This document shows positions 16,075 to 25,393 of a stretch of DNA of 64,000 nucleotides, in pieces. The notes below the pieces were generated by a model. It was given only the letters and a program-made list of their open reading frames with translations. It had not been told where the DNA came from and made no database searches. This DNA comes from an uncultured Bacteroidia bacterium. Its GTDB lineage: Bacteria > Bacteroidota > Bacteroidia > Bacteroidales > UBA932. Positions within the stretch are counted from its first letter, which is position 1; every line of letters begins with the position of its first letter. The position numbers and the translations under genes were made by a program. The DNA is taken from positions 21,610-85,609 of the forward strand of contig CACZZZ010000011.1 of the NCBI GenBank assembly GCA_902785825.1, written 5' to 3'.

Positions 16075-19000
16075 ATGAGTAAAAAATTATTGTTGGCCGG
16101 AGCCGTCTTGGCTCTTCTGTGCGGCTCTTTAGAGACGCGTGCGGCCAAAGTTCAGGCATCGACTTCCATCCAGCAGACTAAGACAGTCACTGGAGTCGTT
16201 TCTGACAAGATGGGTCCCGTGCAGGCGGCCTATGTAACTGTCAAGGGAACGACTAATGGTGCTGTCACAGATGCTAATGGAAAGTTCTCACTCTCAGGCG
16301 TCAAGCCCGGTGATGTGATCGTGGTCTCCTTCGTGGGCTATGAGTCGCAGGAGATTCCTTACACCGGACAGGCAACCATCAATGTAGTCCTCGATGACAC
16401 CCAGCTCCTTGACGAGGTTCTCTTTGTCGCTTACGGTACCTCCAAGAAATCAAGCTTTACCGGATCCGCCTCTGTTGTCAAGTCCGAGCAACTTGAGAAG
16501 ATTTCCGGTACCGGTTTCCTTGAGGCAATGCAGGGTATGTCCGCTGGTGTGCAGATTGTCAATAACGAGGGTAACCCTGGTGGTGCCCCTCGTATCCAGA
16601 TCCGTGGTATCTCCGCCATGTCAGGTATAACCACCCCTCTGTATGTCGTTGATGGAATGCCATATGACGGATCCTTGAACTCGATCAACCCCTCTGACAT
16701 TGAGTCCATGACCGTCCTCAAGGACGCCGCTGCCTCTTCGCTTTACGGATCCCGCGCCGCTAACGGTGTCGTCGTGATTACCACCAAGAAGGGTAAGAGC
16801 GGCAAGCCCACTGTTAATTTCCGCGCTTCTTGGGGAACTTCTGACGCCGCTGTTCCATGGATGACCAAGGCCAATCCTAAGGAGCAGCTCCTCAACAACT
16901 GGGAAGCTCTCTACAACGACCAGGTCTATCTCCACGGGGCCGATCCCAAGACCGCTGGTGACTATGCTTCCCAAAATGCTGTGTCGCTCAGTGTCAATCC
17001 TACGGTCAACTCCTCTGGCCAGACTTGGTATGTCACTCCTTTCCAGTGGCCCGGAAGCGCCGACAAGTTCGTCCTCCACGACGGAAACGGTAAAGGATAT
17101 ATCAATCCCGACCTTAAATATCTTTGGGACGAGTCCGACTGGGAGTGGAATGATATCGTTTTCTCATACAAGCTCCGTCAGGATTATGGACTTGATGTGA
17201 GCGGTACCTCCGCTAATGGGAAGACCAACTATTTCATTTCCGCCGGATATCTTGACGACAACGGTTACGCCAACAGGGACTACTACAAGCGTTACTCTTT
17301 CCGCGCTAATGTCGAGAGCGAGATCAACAAGTGGCTCTCGATGGGTGGAAGCCTCGCCTACACGTATGCCCGTCAGAACTATTTGGGTTACAACCGTATG
17401 CTCAACTTCCATACTTCGCTAAACTCCGTCTGGCTGCGTAATGATGACAACACGGACTGGGTTTATTCCGCAAAGACAGGGGAGAGGATGTATGACTGGG
17501 CCCATCACAACGCCAACTATTTCGGAATGCCTGCCGTGACTCGGGGCGACTACTGGGACAATTACAACGACGAGTCCTTCACCAGCCGCGCCTTCACGAC
17601 GATCTCCGCCAAGTATTTCGCCAATATCAAGTTGCCCGCCGGATTCAACTTCCGTTCATCAATCAGTCTCGACAACAATCTGGCCGAGTTGTTCTACTAT
17701 GGATCCGCTGTGCATGATCCCGATCAGATCCCTCCGTACGGCGTTACCGTCAAGACCACCGGTGGTGATGCCGAAAGGCAGACTGATCACACCATGTCTT
17801 CCACATGGAACAACATCTTGACATGGGACAGGAGCTTCGGTGACCACAACATCAACGCGATGGTAGGTCACGAGTTCTATCAGTATGACTTGTATTACAA
17901 CGACGCCTATGGCGCCGGTATCATGTCGGTTGGCCAGATGGAGCTCGCTTCCACCACTGAGAACTGGAGCGCTGACTCAGACCTCACGAAGTATGCCCTC
18001 CTTTCCTTCCTTGGCAAGGTTGACTACAACTACAAGAACAAGTACTTCCTTTCCGGTTCCTTCCGTCGTGACGGTTCCTCCAGGTTCTCTCCCGAGAGCC
18101 GTTGGGGTAACTTCTGGTCAGTCGGTGCTTCATGGAGGGTCAGCAACGAGCCTTTCATCAAGGATGTCCCCTGGATTGACAACCTCGTGATCCGTTCCAG
18201 CTACGGTACCTCCGGTAATGACCGCCTGTATTCCCGTAGCTCCTCAAGCGGAGCTCCCGGAGGCCTTATCAACTACGCCTACCAGTCATACTACTCCTCC
18301 GATAACCTCTACGGTGTGGCCGGCTACAAGCCTGCAACGGTCGCCACTCCTGAACTGAAGTGGGAGAAGAACCAGCAGTTCAACGTCGGTGTTGACTTCA
18401 GTCTCCTCCGCAACAGGTTGACAGGAACTTTAGAGTATTATGTCAGGGGATCCAAGGACTTGCTCTACTACCTTGAGCTCCCTATCTCTGCACAGGTCGG
18501 TGGCGCTACCGGTTACAATACCAACCTCGGAAATGTCAAGAACTCCGGTATCGAGATCACCCTCGGAGTCGTTCCAGTCCAGACTGCCAATTTCGTGTGG
18601 AACATCGACGCTAATTTCTCCACACTTAAGAATGAATTGACTTATCTGCCAAGCGGGGCTTACACCTATAGCAACCGTGTGTCTTCCTACCGTCTTGAGG
18701 AAGGACATTCCCTGTATGAGTTCTATATGCCTCAGTTCGCGGGTGTCGATCCTCAGACCGGTCTCCTTTCCTACAAGCTTAAGAACGGAACCATCACCAC
18801 CAACTACTCGGATGTCACTACTGATGACTATGAGTGGAGCGGCACCGCCATCCCTAAGGCTTTCGGCTCAATCACCAACAGCTTCAGGTGGGGCAATTTC
18901 GATTTTTCCTTCATGTGGTATGGCTCATTTGGAGCGAAGCTGTTTGACTACATCTTCTGTGAGGCTGGTACGATGCGTACCGGTGTCGGTCTGATGCAAG

Positions 19001-19368
19001 ATGTTGTTTATGGTAATCAGTGGACTAAACCCGGGGACAACGCCAAGTATCCTCGTTTCAGCAACGAGAAAGCTGGTGACAACAGAAAGAACTCTACTTT
19101 CCTGCTCCTCGACAATGATTATGTCCGTCTGCGTAACGCCGCTCTCGGTTATACTCTTCCAAAGAAGCTTCTTCAGAAGGTCAATATTTCCAATGTCCGC
19201 TTCTATGTCTCCGGTGATAACCTTCTCACCTTCGGTGCCGCCGCCAAACGTCACGTCGATCCTGAGACCGGTATCCTCGGAAACAACTACAATGGTAACG
19301 CCATCACAGACAACGGTGTCCAGAGCTCCAGGAGAGTCTATATGGGTGGTGTTCAGATCACTTTCTAA
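16075..19368 (+). CDS. SusC/RagA-family TonB-linked outer-membrane transporter
   Basis: The 1097-aa protein has a signal peptide (about 1-23), a carboxypeptidase-regulatory-like domain (about 38-115, TGVVSDKMGPVQAAYVTVKG...SFVGYESQEI), a TonB-linked region LLDEVLFVAYGT, a plug domain (about 130-240, with APRIQIRGI and NGVVVITTKKG) and a long barrel ending in ...MGGVQITF with terminal Phe. SusC proteins import oligosaccharides, peptides or other ligands captured by the SusD partner that follows 19 nt later. No glycoside hydrolase, HTCS or ECF sigma/anti-sigma pair lies beside it, so the ligand cannot be named. Confidence 0.95.
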   Translation: MSKKLLLAGAVLALLCGSLETRAAKVQASTSIQQTKTVTGVVSDKMGPVQAAYVTVKGTTNGAVTDANGKFSLSGVKPGDVIVVSFVGYESQEIPYTGQATINVVLDDTQLLDEVLFVAYGTSKKSSFTGSASVVKSEQLEKISGTGFLEAMQGMSAGVQIVNNEGNPGGAPRIQIRGISAMSGITTPLYVVDGMPYDGSLNSINPSDIESMTVLKDAAASSLYGSRAANGVVVITTKKGKSGKPTVNFRASWGTSDAAVPWMTKANPKEQLLNNWEALYNDQVYLHGADPKTAGDYASQNAVSLSVNPTVNSSGQTWYVTPFQWPGSADKFVLHDGNGKGYINPDLKYLWDESDWEWNDIVFSYKLRQDYGLDVSGTSANGKTNYFISAGYLDDNGYANRDYYKRYSFRANVESEINKWLSMGGSLAYTYARQNYLGYNRMLNFHTSLNSVWLRNDDNTDWVYSAKTGERMYDWAHHNANYFGMPAVTRGDYWDNYNDESFTSRAFTTISAKYFANIKLPAGFNFRSSISLDNNLAELFYYGSAVHDPDQIPPYGVTVKTTGGDAERQTDHTMSSTWNNILTWDRSFGDHNINAMVGHEFYQYDLYYNDAYGAGIMSVGQMELASTTENWSADSDLTKYALLSFLGKVDYNYKNKYFLSGSFRRDGSSRFSPESRWGNFWSVGASWRVSNEPFIKDVPWIDNLVIRSSYGTSGNDRLYSRSSSSGAPGGLINYAYQSYYSSDNLYGVAGYKPATVATPELKWEKNQQFNVGVDFSLLRNRLTGTLEYYVRGSKDLLYYLELPISAQVGGATGYNTNLGNVKNSGIEITLGVVPVQTANFVWNIDANFSTLKNELTYLPSGAYTYSNRVSSYRLEEGHSLYEFYMPQFAGVDPQTGLLSYKLKNGTITTNYSDVTTDDYEWSGTAIPKAFGSITNSFRWGNFDFSFMWYGSFGAKLFDYIFCEAGTMRTGVGLMQDVVYGNQWTKPGDNAKYPRFSNEKAGDNRKNSTFLLLDNDYVRLRNAALGYTLPKKLLQKVNISNVRFYVSGDNLLTFGAAAKRHVDPETGILGNNYNGNAITDNGVQSSRRVYMGGVQITF

Positions 19369-19387
19369 TGTATAGGAGACAGATATT

Positions 19388-21052
19388 ATGAAAAAGATAT
19401 TTATTTCCATTGTTTTAGTCGTCTTCGGTGCGATCATCTGCGGTTGCGATAAGCAGTTGACAACTCACGACGCCACCAAGGTTGATTCCAGCACCTTCAC
19501 TACCAGCACCGCAGGTTTGAACCAGGTTTTGACCGCCACCTACAAGGCCTTCCTTATGGGCGCTGGTGAGAGCCAGACTGGTGCCAGTTATCAGGGTGTC
19601 AGTGGTTTCCTGATGTATTACGACATGATGGGCTCAGATGTTACCGTCAATGAGTGGTACGGCGCTTCCCCCGAGCCGATCTATGAGTTCAAGCCTTCAA
19701 GAAGGGAGGCTGCCAGCGGCGCCAGCAACATCTGGTCGAAGATGTACAACATCATCAACATGTCCAACATCATTGTCGACGCCGCCCCCGAGACTTCCGG
19801 TTCAGATTCTGAGAAGAACGCCCTTATCGGCCAGGCCAAGGCTATGCGCGCTTTCGCATATTTCCATCTGATTATGAATTACCAGCAGACCTATGCCATG
19901 GCAAAGGACAAGAGAGGAGTTATCCTCCGCTTGCATCCTGATGACGATCCTAATTTGGGCTTCTCCACTGTTGGCCAGTGCTATGACCAGATAGTCGCGG
20001 ATCTACAGGATGCCGAGACCAAGCTCTCCGGGTTCAACCGTTCCGAGAAATGGGAGGTTGACGCTTCCGTGGCCGCAGGTATGCTTGCCCGTGTCTATCA
20101 GGTGATGGGTAACTGGAGCGGCGCTTATGCTGAAGCCAAGAAGGTTTATGACAAGTATGGAACTCTTATGAGTAAAGAGCAGTGGTGCAGCGGAATGGAC
20201 CACCTGATGGAAGATGGTTGCTCCGAACTGGTTTGGGGTGTCAAGTACACCAACCTGTCGAACGTCAGCTCCAACACTGTCTTCAACAACTGGTACAACT
20301 TCGATCCAAGCTACGGTGAGGGACTGAATGACGGCCCTATGTACCACTTCCTTGACATCTTCGTGGATGATTCCTATGTCAAACTCTTTGAGGGTGACAA
20401 CACCGACTATCGCGGTACAAAGTGTGACAAGACAGAAGGTGTCACAGACGAGGACGAGATGAACGTAATGTTCTGGCATCGCAGCGCCAACGCCCTTCAC
20501 GACCGCGTGAATGCCAAGTGGGCCTACAACAAGCTCAAATCCTATGGTGACGGCACTTACGAGCAGCACACAAATGGAAACCATGTTTACGGGATTTCCG
20601 TCCCTATGATGCGCGGTTCCGAGATGCTGCTCATCATGGCAGAGGCCGCCGCCCACGAGCCCGGACTTGGCAACGCTCTCCAGCTATTGAATACCCTGCA
20701 GAATGCCCGTCAGGTTAAGGAACCTACGAGCGGTGTCTCCGGGGCGGATCTTCTCGAAGCTATCTATGTCGAACGCCGTAAGGAACTCCTCGGTGAGGGC
20801 GTGACAGGTTCATATGATCTCCTCCGTCTTCAGAGGCCTCTTGTTCGTTATGGAGCCAGCGCCGCTAATAATTATGCCGGTCACTTCCCTTGGGGGTTGA
20901 CTGAAATGGACGGTTATAATGGAGCTGATTCCCAGCCTCAGGGTACTATCCCTTCCAATGACTACCGTTTCCTCTGCCAGATTCCTCAGATGGAGATTGC
21001 CAACAACGAGGCTGTCTCATCTTCTGACCAGAATCCGATCAAGGGACAGTAA
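19388..21052 (+). CDS. SusD/RagB-family surface nutrient-binding lipoprotein
   Basis: The 554-aa lipoprotein has a lipobox ending at Cys20 (IICGC), then a helical tetratricopeptide-like scaffold with SusD signatures: LIGQAKAMRAFAYFHLIMNY, RGSEMLLIMAEAA, IYVERRKELLGEG and a short C-terminal QIPQMEIANNEAVSSS tail resembling the usual ending of SusD proteins. It caps the SusC barrel on the cell surface and binds ligand. It sits 19 nt after SusC and ends 2 nt from the convergent flavoprotein gene. Confidence 0.95.
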   Translation: MKKIFISIVLVVFGAIICGCDKQLTTHDATKVDSSTFTTSTAGLNQVLTATYKAFLMGAGESQTGASYQGVSGFLMYYDMMGSDVTVNEWYGASPEPIYEFKPSRREAASGASNIWSKMYNIINMSNIIVDAAPETSGSDSEKNALIGQAKAMRAFAYFHLIMNYQQTYAMAKDKRGVILRLHPDDDPNLGFSTVGQCYDQIVADLQDAETKLSGFNRSEKWEVDASVAAGMLARVYQVMGNWSGAYAEAKKVYDKYGTLMSKEQWCSGMDHLMEDGCSELVWGVKYTNLSNVSSNTVFNNWYNFDPSYGEGLNDGPMYHFLDIFVDDSYVKLFEGDNTDYRGTKCDKTEGVTDEDEMNVMFWHRSANALHDRVNAKWAYNKLKSYGDGTYEQHTNGNHVYGISVPMMRGSEMLLIMAEAAAHEPGLGNALQLLNTLQNARQVKEPTSGVSGADLLEAIYVERRKELLGEGVTGSYDLLRLQRPLVRYGASAANNYAGHFPWGLTEMDGYNGADSQPQGTIPSNDYRFLCQIPQMEIANNEAVSSSDQNPIKGQ

Positions 21053-21054
21053 TC

Positions 21055-22227
21055 TCAGGCCTTCACAGCTATACTCTCTGCCGCGAGATAGCCGGTTGAC
21101 CAAGCGGCCTGGAGGTTGAAACCTCCGGTAATCGCGTCAACATCAAGTACTTCTCCGGCGAAATAGAGCCCTGGATGCTTAACGCACTCCAGGGTTTTAT
21201 TATTTATGTTGGAAAGGGCCACCCCGCCGCAAGTGACGAACTCCTCTTTGAAACGGCTCTGTCCCTGGATGTGGTAGGAGTCGTTGGTGAGGGTCTCGGC
21301 CAGCCTGTTGAGGCCTTTGGAGCCGGTCTCGGCCCAGCGGGCGTCTTCCCTGATCTTGCTCTTGGAGACCAGATATGTCCAAAGCCTTGATGGAATAGTC
21401 TCAGGATGGGTGTTAGCCACCTGTCTTTGGGGATTCCTGGAGGCCATTTCCGAGAGTAGGTCCCGTATGGCTCCGGCGTCATCACCGCCTGTCCAGTTCA
21501 CAAGGAGGGTGGCGTCATATCCGTTGTCCGCTAGATAGCGGGCGGCATAGGAGGAGAGTTTCAAGATCGCCGGGCCGCTCATTCCCCAGTGGGTGATAAG
21601 CAGGGGGCCGCTGGCGGAGAACCTTGAGCCGGCCAGGGAGGTGGAGGCGTTCTCCACGACTGTCCCCATCAATTCCCGGACCGGGCTTCCGGGAAGGTTG
21701 AAAGTGAATAGGGAGGGAACAGGTGGAACTATCTCAAGGTCAAGGCCTTCGAAGAGCCCTGATCGGTATCCTCCGGTAGTGACGACCACGTTGTCATATT
21801 CCTCTAGCAGAGCCTTGATGGAGGTTACTTTGCTGTATGTGTGGATATTCACTCCCAGCTGCCTCATCCTTGCCATCAGGAGTCTGACTATCTCCATAGC
21901 GTCCTGAGAGACCGGGAATACGCAATGGTCTTCCTGGAGGACAAGTCGGACACCCTCGTTCTCAAACCACTCCCACGTGTCTTTATGGTTTAGGGTGCCG
22001 AAGACCTTTCTCATAAGTTTATCACCCCTCGGGTACGCTTCCCGAAGGTCTCTGATGCCTTCGAATGAGTTGGTGAGATTACACCTTCCTCCGCCGGTGA
22101 TAGCGACTTTGGCGAGGGGTCTCGGGCCCGCCTCGAAGATTTCGACCGTGGCGTCAGGGCGCCTGCGCTTCAACTGGATGGCGCAGAAACAGCCGGCCGC
22201 GCCGGCGCCTATGATCGCGGTCTTCAT
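21055..22227 (-). CDS. BaiN/HI0933-type FAD-dependent oxidoreductase
   Basis: The 390-aa flavoprotein has an N-terminal dinucleotide-binding motif GAGAAG (7-12), the family signature VAITGGGRCNLTN (about 41-53), and a C-terminal FAD-closing segment LYFAGEVLDVDAITGGFNLQ with AWSTG. This family includes BaiN, reported to act in bile-acid dehydroxylation, but most members have no assigned substrate. It lies 12 nt after the FMN-binding gene on the same strand, so the two flavin proteins are co-expressed. It converges on the SusD stop with a 2-nt gap. Confidence 0.85.
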   Translation of the reverse strand: MKTAIIGAGAAGCFCAIQLKRRRPDATVEIFEAGPRPLAKVAITGGGRCNLTNSFEGIRDLREAYPRGDKLMRKVFGTLNHKDTWEWFENEGVRLVLQEDHCVFPVSQDAMEIVRLLMARMRQLGVNIHTYSKVTSIKALLEEYDNVVVTTGGYRSGLFEGLDLEIVPPVPSLFTFNLPGSPVRELMGTVVENASTSLAGSRFSASGPLLITHWGMSGPAILKLSSYAARYLADNGYDATLLVNWTGGDDAGAIRDLLSEMASRNPQRQVANTHPETIPSRLWTYLVSKSKIREDARWAETGSKGLNRLAETLTNDSYHIQGQSRFKEEFVTCGGVALSNINNKTLECVKHPGLYFAGEVLDVDAITGGFNLQAAWSTGYLAAESIAVKA

Positions 22228-22239
22228 CGGCTTTAACTT

Positions 22240-22647
22240 TTATTCCCTCATTGCCCTCTGGAGTCCGGCACGGACATTCTCGATAAGGGCCTTGGAGGAG
22301 AATGTCGCTCCGGAGACCGCGTCGACCTCGAGTTCAAGTCCTTTGGCGGGCGTTAAGCCTATCCATTTCTTCAGTATGGTCACGGCGTCATTGAAATACC
22401 CCGGAGTCTCCTCATTGGCGAGGGGAGTGATGTTTATAATCGTGTCTTTCTTTATTCTGATTTCAATGGGAGTCGGCCCCATAAACCCATCCACGTCTTT
22501 GCAAAGGGTCGTCGTATTAATCACGACTGTGCCATTTCCCTGTATTGTCTTTGAAGGATCCTTCTCCGGATTCTGGGCGGAAGCGATCCACCCTCCGCAC
22601 AGCGCCAGCGACAATAGCGCGGCTATCAAACTCACATTCTTTCTCAT
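22240..22647 (-). CDS. Secreted FMN-binding domain protein
   Basis: The 135-aa protein has a signal peptide (about 1-24) and a single FMN-binding domain of the RnfG/NqrC type. The motif DAVSGATFSS (109-118) matches the SGATxS/T site where ApbE links FMN covalently, here to Ser117. The small size resembles stand-alone electron carriers of extracytosolic flavin respiration. Neither ApbE nor an Rnf/Nqr partner is in the window. It heads a two-gene unit with the BaiN-type flavoprotein and has a promoter box 4 nt before its ATG. Confidence 0.83.
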   Translation of the reverse strand: MRKNVSLIAALLSLALCGGWIASAQNPEKDPSKTIQGNGTVVINTTTLCKDVDGFMGPTPIEIRIKKDTIINITPLANEETPGYFNDAVTILKKWIGLTPAKGLELEVDAVSGATFSSKALIENVRAGLQRAMRE

Positions 22648-22651
22648 GTCG

Positions 22652-22659
22652 CGAAGATA
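22652..22659 (-). promoter_or_regulatory. -7 box TATCTTCG four nt before the FMN-protein start
   Basis: On the minus strand TATCTTCG matches TAnnTT(T/C)G and ends 4 nt before the ATG at 22647, implying a leaderless transcript. Confidence 0.45.
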
Positions 22660-22718
22660 ATCTATTCCAATCGAAAGGAAAAATCACTAAATTGCGTTTC
22701 ATAACAAATAATGATCCT

Positions 22719-23954
22719 ATGCGGCGTTTTTTGACCATTTTTATCGCTTTTCTCATCCCGTTGGCCCTTTCTGCACAGCAGATCAGCGGCCCGTGGAAGG
22801 GCGAATTGCAAGCTGGGGGACTCAAGATCTCGATAGTGTTCCATTTCAATGAGGGAGAATGTCTTATGGACAGTCCTGACCAAGGAGCCTTCGGCCTTCC
22901 GGCTGAAGTCGGCTTTCTTTCTGCGGATTCGGTGAAAGTCTCGCAGGCCCAAAGCGGAATCGTCTTCTCAGGCAGACTTAAAGACGGGAACATCGTCGGG
23001 CGTTTCTCGCAAGGCGGAATGACCATGCCTTTGGTTTTGACCCCCGGTGAGCTTGTGAGAAACAGGCCGCAGACCCCTAGGAAGCCTTTCCCATATGAGA
23101 GTGAAGAAGTCACTTTCTCGAATGGAAACGCCACTCTGTCAGGTACTTTGGTATATCCTGAAGGATGGGATGGCCGCAAGAAGGTCCCAGTAGCTATTAT
23201 GGTTACAGGCAGTGGAGCGCAGAACCGTGATGAGGAACTGTTCGGTCATAAACCGTTCCTTGTCATAGCTGACTATCTCGCCAGGAACGGAATCGCTACT
23301 CTCAGGTATGACGACAGGGGAGCGGGATCCTCGACTGGGGACGTGGTGAACGCCACCACTCAAGACTATAAGGAAGATGCCGCCGCGGGACTGGAGTTTT
23401 TGCGTTCAAAAGGCGATTTCAATAAGGTCGGTGTCATCGGTCACAGCGAGGGAGGCTCGATCGCCTTCATGCTTGGGGCTCAGAGAAAGGTTGATTTCCT
23501 CGTCAGTCTGGCGGGCCCTGGAGTTCAGGGCGACAGTATCCTCCTGCTTCAGAATCTAAACGCCCTCAGGAAAGCCGGTTATCCTGACGCTAAGCTGACT
23601 AAAGAATTTGTCCGGGCCAGGATAAAGGCCCAGAAGAACGCTTGGATGGACTATTTCATAGACTACGATCCTGTCCAGGACATCAGGGCTGTCCGCTGCC
23701 CGGCACTGATCCTCAATGGCGACAAGGACACGCAGGTTGAGTCCGCGGTCAATATCTCATCCATTTATATTAACCTTCCCCGGAACCGTGACGGAAGTTT
23801 TGTCTCAAAGCATTCCCGTGTCAAGGTGTATCCTGGTCTTAACCATCTTTTCCAGCATTGTGAGACTGGCCAGGCGGATGAATATGCCGACATCGAGGAG
23901 ACGATAAGCCCTGAGGTGCTTAAGGACATCGCCGCTTGGATAGGCAAACTATGA
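22719..23954 (+). CDS. Secreted alpha/beta hydrolase
   Basis: The 411-aa protein starts at the ATG at 22719, where a clear signal peptide begins (1-20, ALSAQ). The longer open frame upstream overlaps the divergent FMN gene and is rejected. Residues 22-120 form a small beta-rich domain common in Bacteroidota secreted hydrolases. The catalytic domain has Ser243 in GHSEGGS, an acid in NGDKDTQVE and His in LNHLFQ. The substrate is unknown; esterase or peptidase are both possible. It heads a + strand operon; the next gene is 15 nt away. Confidence 0.85.
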   Translation: MRRFLTIFIAFLIPLALSAQQISGPWKGELQAGGLKISIVFHFNEGECLMDSPDQGAFGLPAEVGFLSADSVKVSQAQSGIVFSGRLKDGNIVGRFSQGGMTMPLVLTPGELVRNRPQTPRKPFPYESEEVTFSNGNATLSGTLVYPEGWDGRKKVPVAIMVTGSGAQNRDEELFGHKPFLVIADYLARNGIATLRYDDRGAGSSTGDVVNATTQDYKEDAAAGLEFLRSKGDFNKVGVIGHSEGGSIAFMLGAQRKVDFLVSLAGPGVQGDSILLLQNLNALRKAGYPDAKLTKEFVRARIKAQKNAWMDYFIDYDPVQDIRAVRCPALILNGDKDTQVESAVNISSIYINLPRNRDGSFVSKHSRVKVYPGLNHLFQHCETGQADEYADIEETISPEVLKDIAAWIGKL

Positions 23955-23969
23955 TATGACTATATCAGC

Positions 23970-24755
23970 ATGAAGATTTCAGATTCGATTATTCCCATAG
24001 TCCGGGAGGCCGCTTCTCTTATGGTGCGTTCCGGATTTGATGTGATGGAAAAAGGTTCCCAGGTCAATCTTGTCACTTCCTCCGACTTGGCTGTGCAGGA
24101 ATTCCTTGTCGGTCGGCTTTCGGGTTTAATTCCCGGGGCCGGCTTCCTTTGTGAGGAAAACGATCTCGCCGATCTTTCCCATGAATATGTCTGGATAATA
24201 GATCCGATCGACGGAACCGCGAATTACGCCCGAGGGATAGGGGATTGTTGCATAAGTGTTGCTTTGGCCAGACGTGGTGAGCTTGTAGCCGGAGTTGTCT
24301 ATATTCCTTGGCGGGATGAGCTTTACTATGCGGAAAAGGGCTTCGGAGCGTTCATGAACGGTCGCCAGCTGAAGGTCTCTGACCGGCCGATGAGTGCCTG
24401 TCTCTTCGGCACGGCCATGAGCGCTTACAGGAAAGAATTCGCGAAAGTCTGTTCTGACATCATCTTTGATGTCTATATGCGGAGTAATGACGTCAGGCGA
24501 TTCGGCTCCGCCGCTGTAGAGCTCTGTATGCTGGCAGCCGGGCAGTTGGATCTATATTTTGAGATGCGCCTCCAGCCTTGGGACTATGCCGCCGCCTCCC
24601 TTATTATCTCAGAGGCCGGTGGATTCTCTTGCGGCTTCGATGGAAAGCGGCTCAGTTTGGATAAGGCTAGTCTTGTCCTTGCCGCCAACAGCGGGGAGAA
24701 TCTTGAAGACATTCTCGCAACCGTCCGTAAATATCTTCCCAAACTGCCGTATTAG
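23970..24755 (+). CDS. Inositol-monophosphatase-family phosphatase
   Basis: The 261-aa enzyme has the family metal-binding motifs: Glu62-Glu63 in CEENDL, DPIDGT (78-83) and the late WDYAAASLIISEAGG segment. The family hydrolyses inositol phosphates, fructose-1,6-bisphosphate or 3'-phosphoadenosine phosphates using Mg2+; the specificity is not readable here. It is cytosolic, 15 nt after the hydrolase and 3 nt before the HD gene, and upstream of a glycerophosphodiesterase in the same operon, so a role in phosphate-ester or lipid-headgroup turnover is plausible. Confidence 0.88.
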   Translation: MKISDSIIPIVREAASLMVRSGFDVMEKGSQVNLVTSSDLAVQEFLVGRLSGLIPGAGFLCEENDLADLSHEYVWIIDPIDGTANYARGIGDCCISVALARRGELVAGVVYIPWRDELYYAEKGFGAFMNGRQLKVSDRPMSACLFGTAMSAYRKEFAKVCSDIIFDVYMRSNDVRRFGSAAVELCMLAAGQLDLYFEMRLQPWDYAAASLIISEAGGFSCGFDGKRLSLDKASLVLAANSGENLEDILATVRKYLPKLPY

Positions 24756-24758
24756 ACT

Positions 24759-25385
24759 ATGAATCAAGAGCTTCTGGAATATGTTGAGAGCGAGATCATC
24801 CCTCGCTACTCCAGTTTTGACAAGGCGCATAGGGAGGACCATGTTCGTAGTGTGATAGAAGAGGCCTTGAGACTTTCCACCTTTTACGAGGTTAATGAGG
24901 ATATGGTCTATGCCGCGGCGGCTTTCCATGACACCGGTCTTGTGGAGGGGCGCCAGACACACCATTTGGTCTCAGGCCGGATAATCAGGGAAGATCCGAG
25001 ACTTCCGGAATGGTTCTCGCCATCCCAGATCGAGACGATCGCTCAGGCGGCTGAAGATCATAGGGCTTCAGGAACCTCCGAGCCCAGAAGTATTTACGGG
25101 AGGATAATCGCTGAAGCCGATCGGGACATCATTCCGATCAAGATTCTTCGCAGAACCGTACAGTTCGGTCTTGAGCACTATCCGGAGCTGTCCAGGGAAG
25201 AACACTGGCGTCGTTTCTTGGACCATCTTCACGAGAAGTACTATTATGGAGGTTATCTTAAGCTGTATATTCCCCAGTCCCGGAATGCCGCTTCCCTTGA
25301 GCGTCTGCGCCAGATGATAGGCGACGAGACTTCTTTGAGAAAGACTTTTGACACTTTGTTTGATGAGGAAACACTGAAATCATAA
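24759..25385 (+). CDS. HD-domain phosphohydrolase
   Basis: The 208-aa soluble protein carries an HD domain: His28 in HREDHVRSV, the paired His57-Asp58 in AAAFHDTGL, His87-type residues in the following HHLVSGRII and Asp in EADRDI. HD enzymes are metal-dependent phosphohydrolases acting on nucleotides or phosphate esters. The small size and the absence of a second domain resemble YedJ-like proteins. It is 3 nt after the IMPase-type gene and 8 nt before the GDPD gene, so translation is coupled. Confidence 0.82.
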   Translation: MNQELLEYVESEIIPRYSSFDKAHREDHVRSVIEEALRLSTFYEVNEDMVYAAAAFHDTGLVEGRQTHHLVSGRIIREDPRLPEWFSPSQIETIAQAAEDHRASGTSEPRSIYGRIIAEADRDIIPIKILRRTVQFGLEHYPELSREEHWRRFLDHLHEKYYYGGYLKLYIPQSRNAASLERLRQMIGDETSLRKTFDTLFDEETLKS

Positions 25386-25393
25386 TATTCACT

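Noticed and set aside
16075..21052. Polysaccharide utilisation locus with defined substrate
   Set aside because: No hydrolase, lyase or sensor gene adjoins the SusC/SusD pair, so calling a substrate would be a guess.
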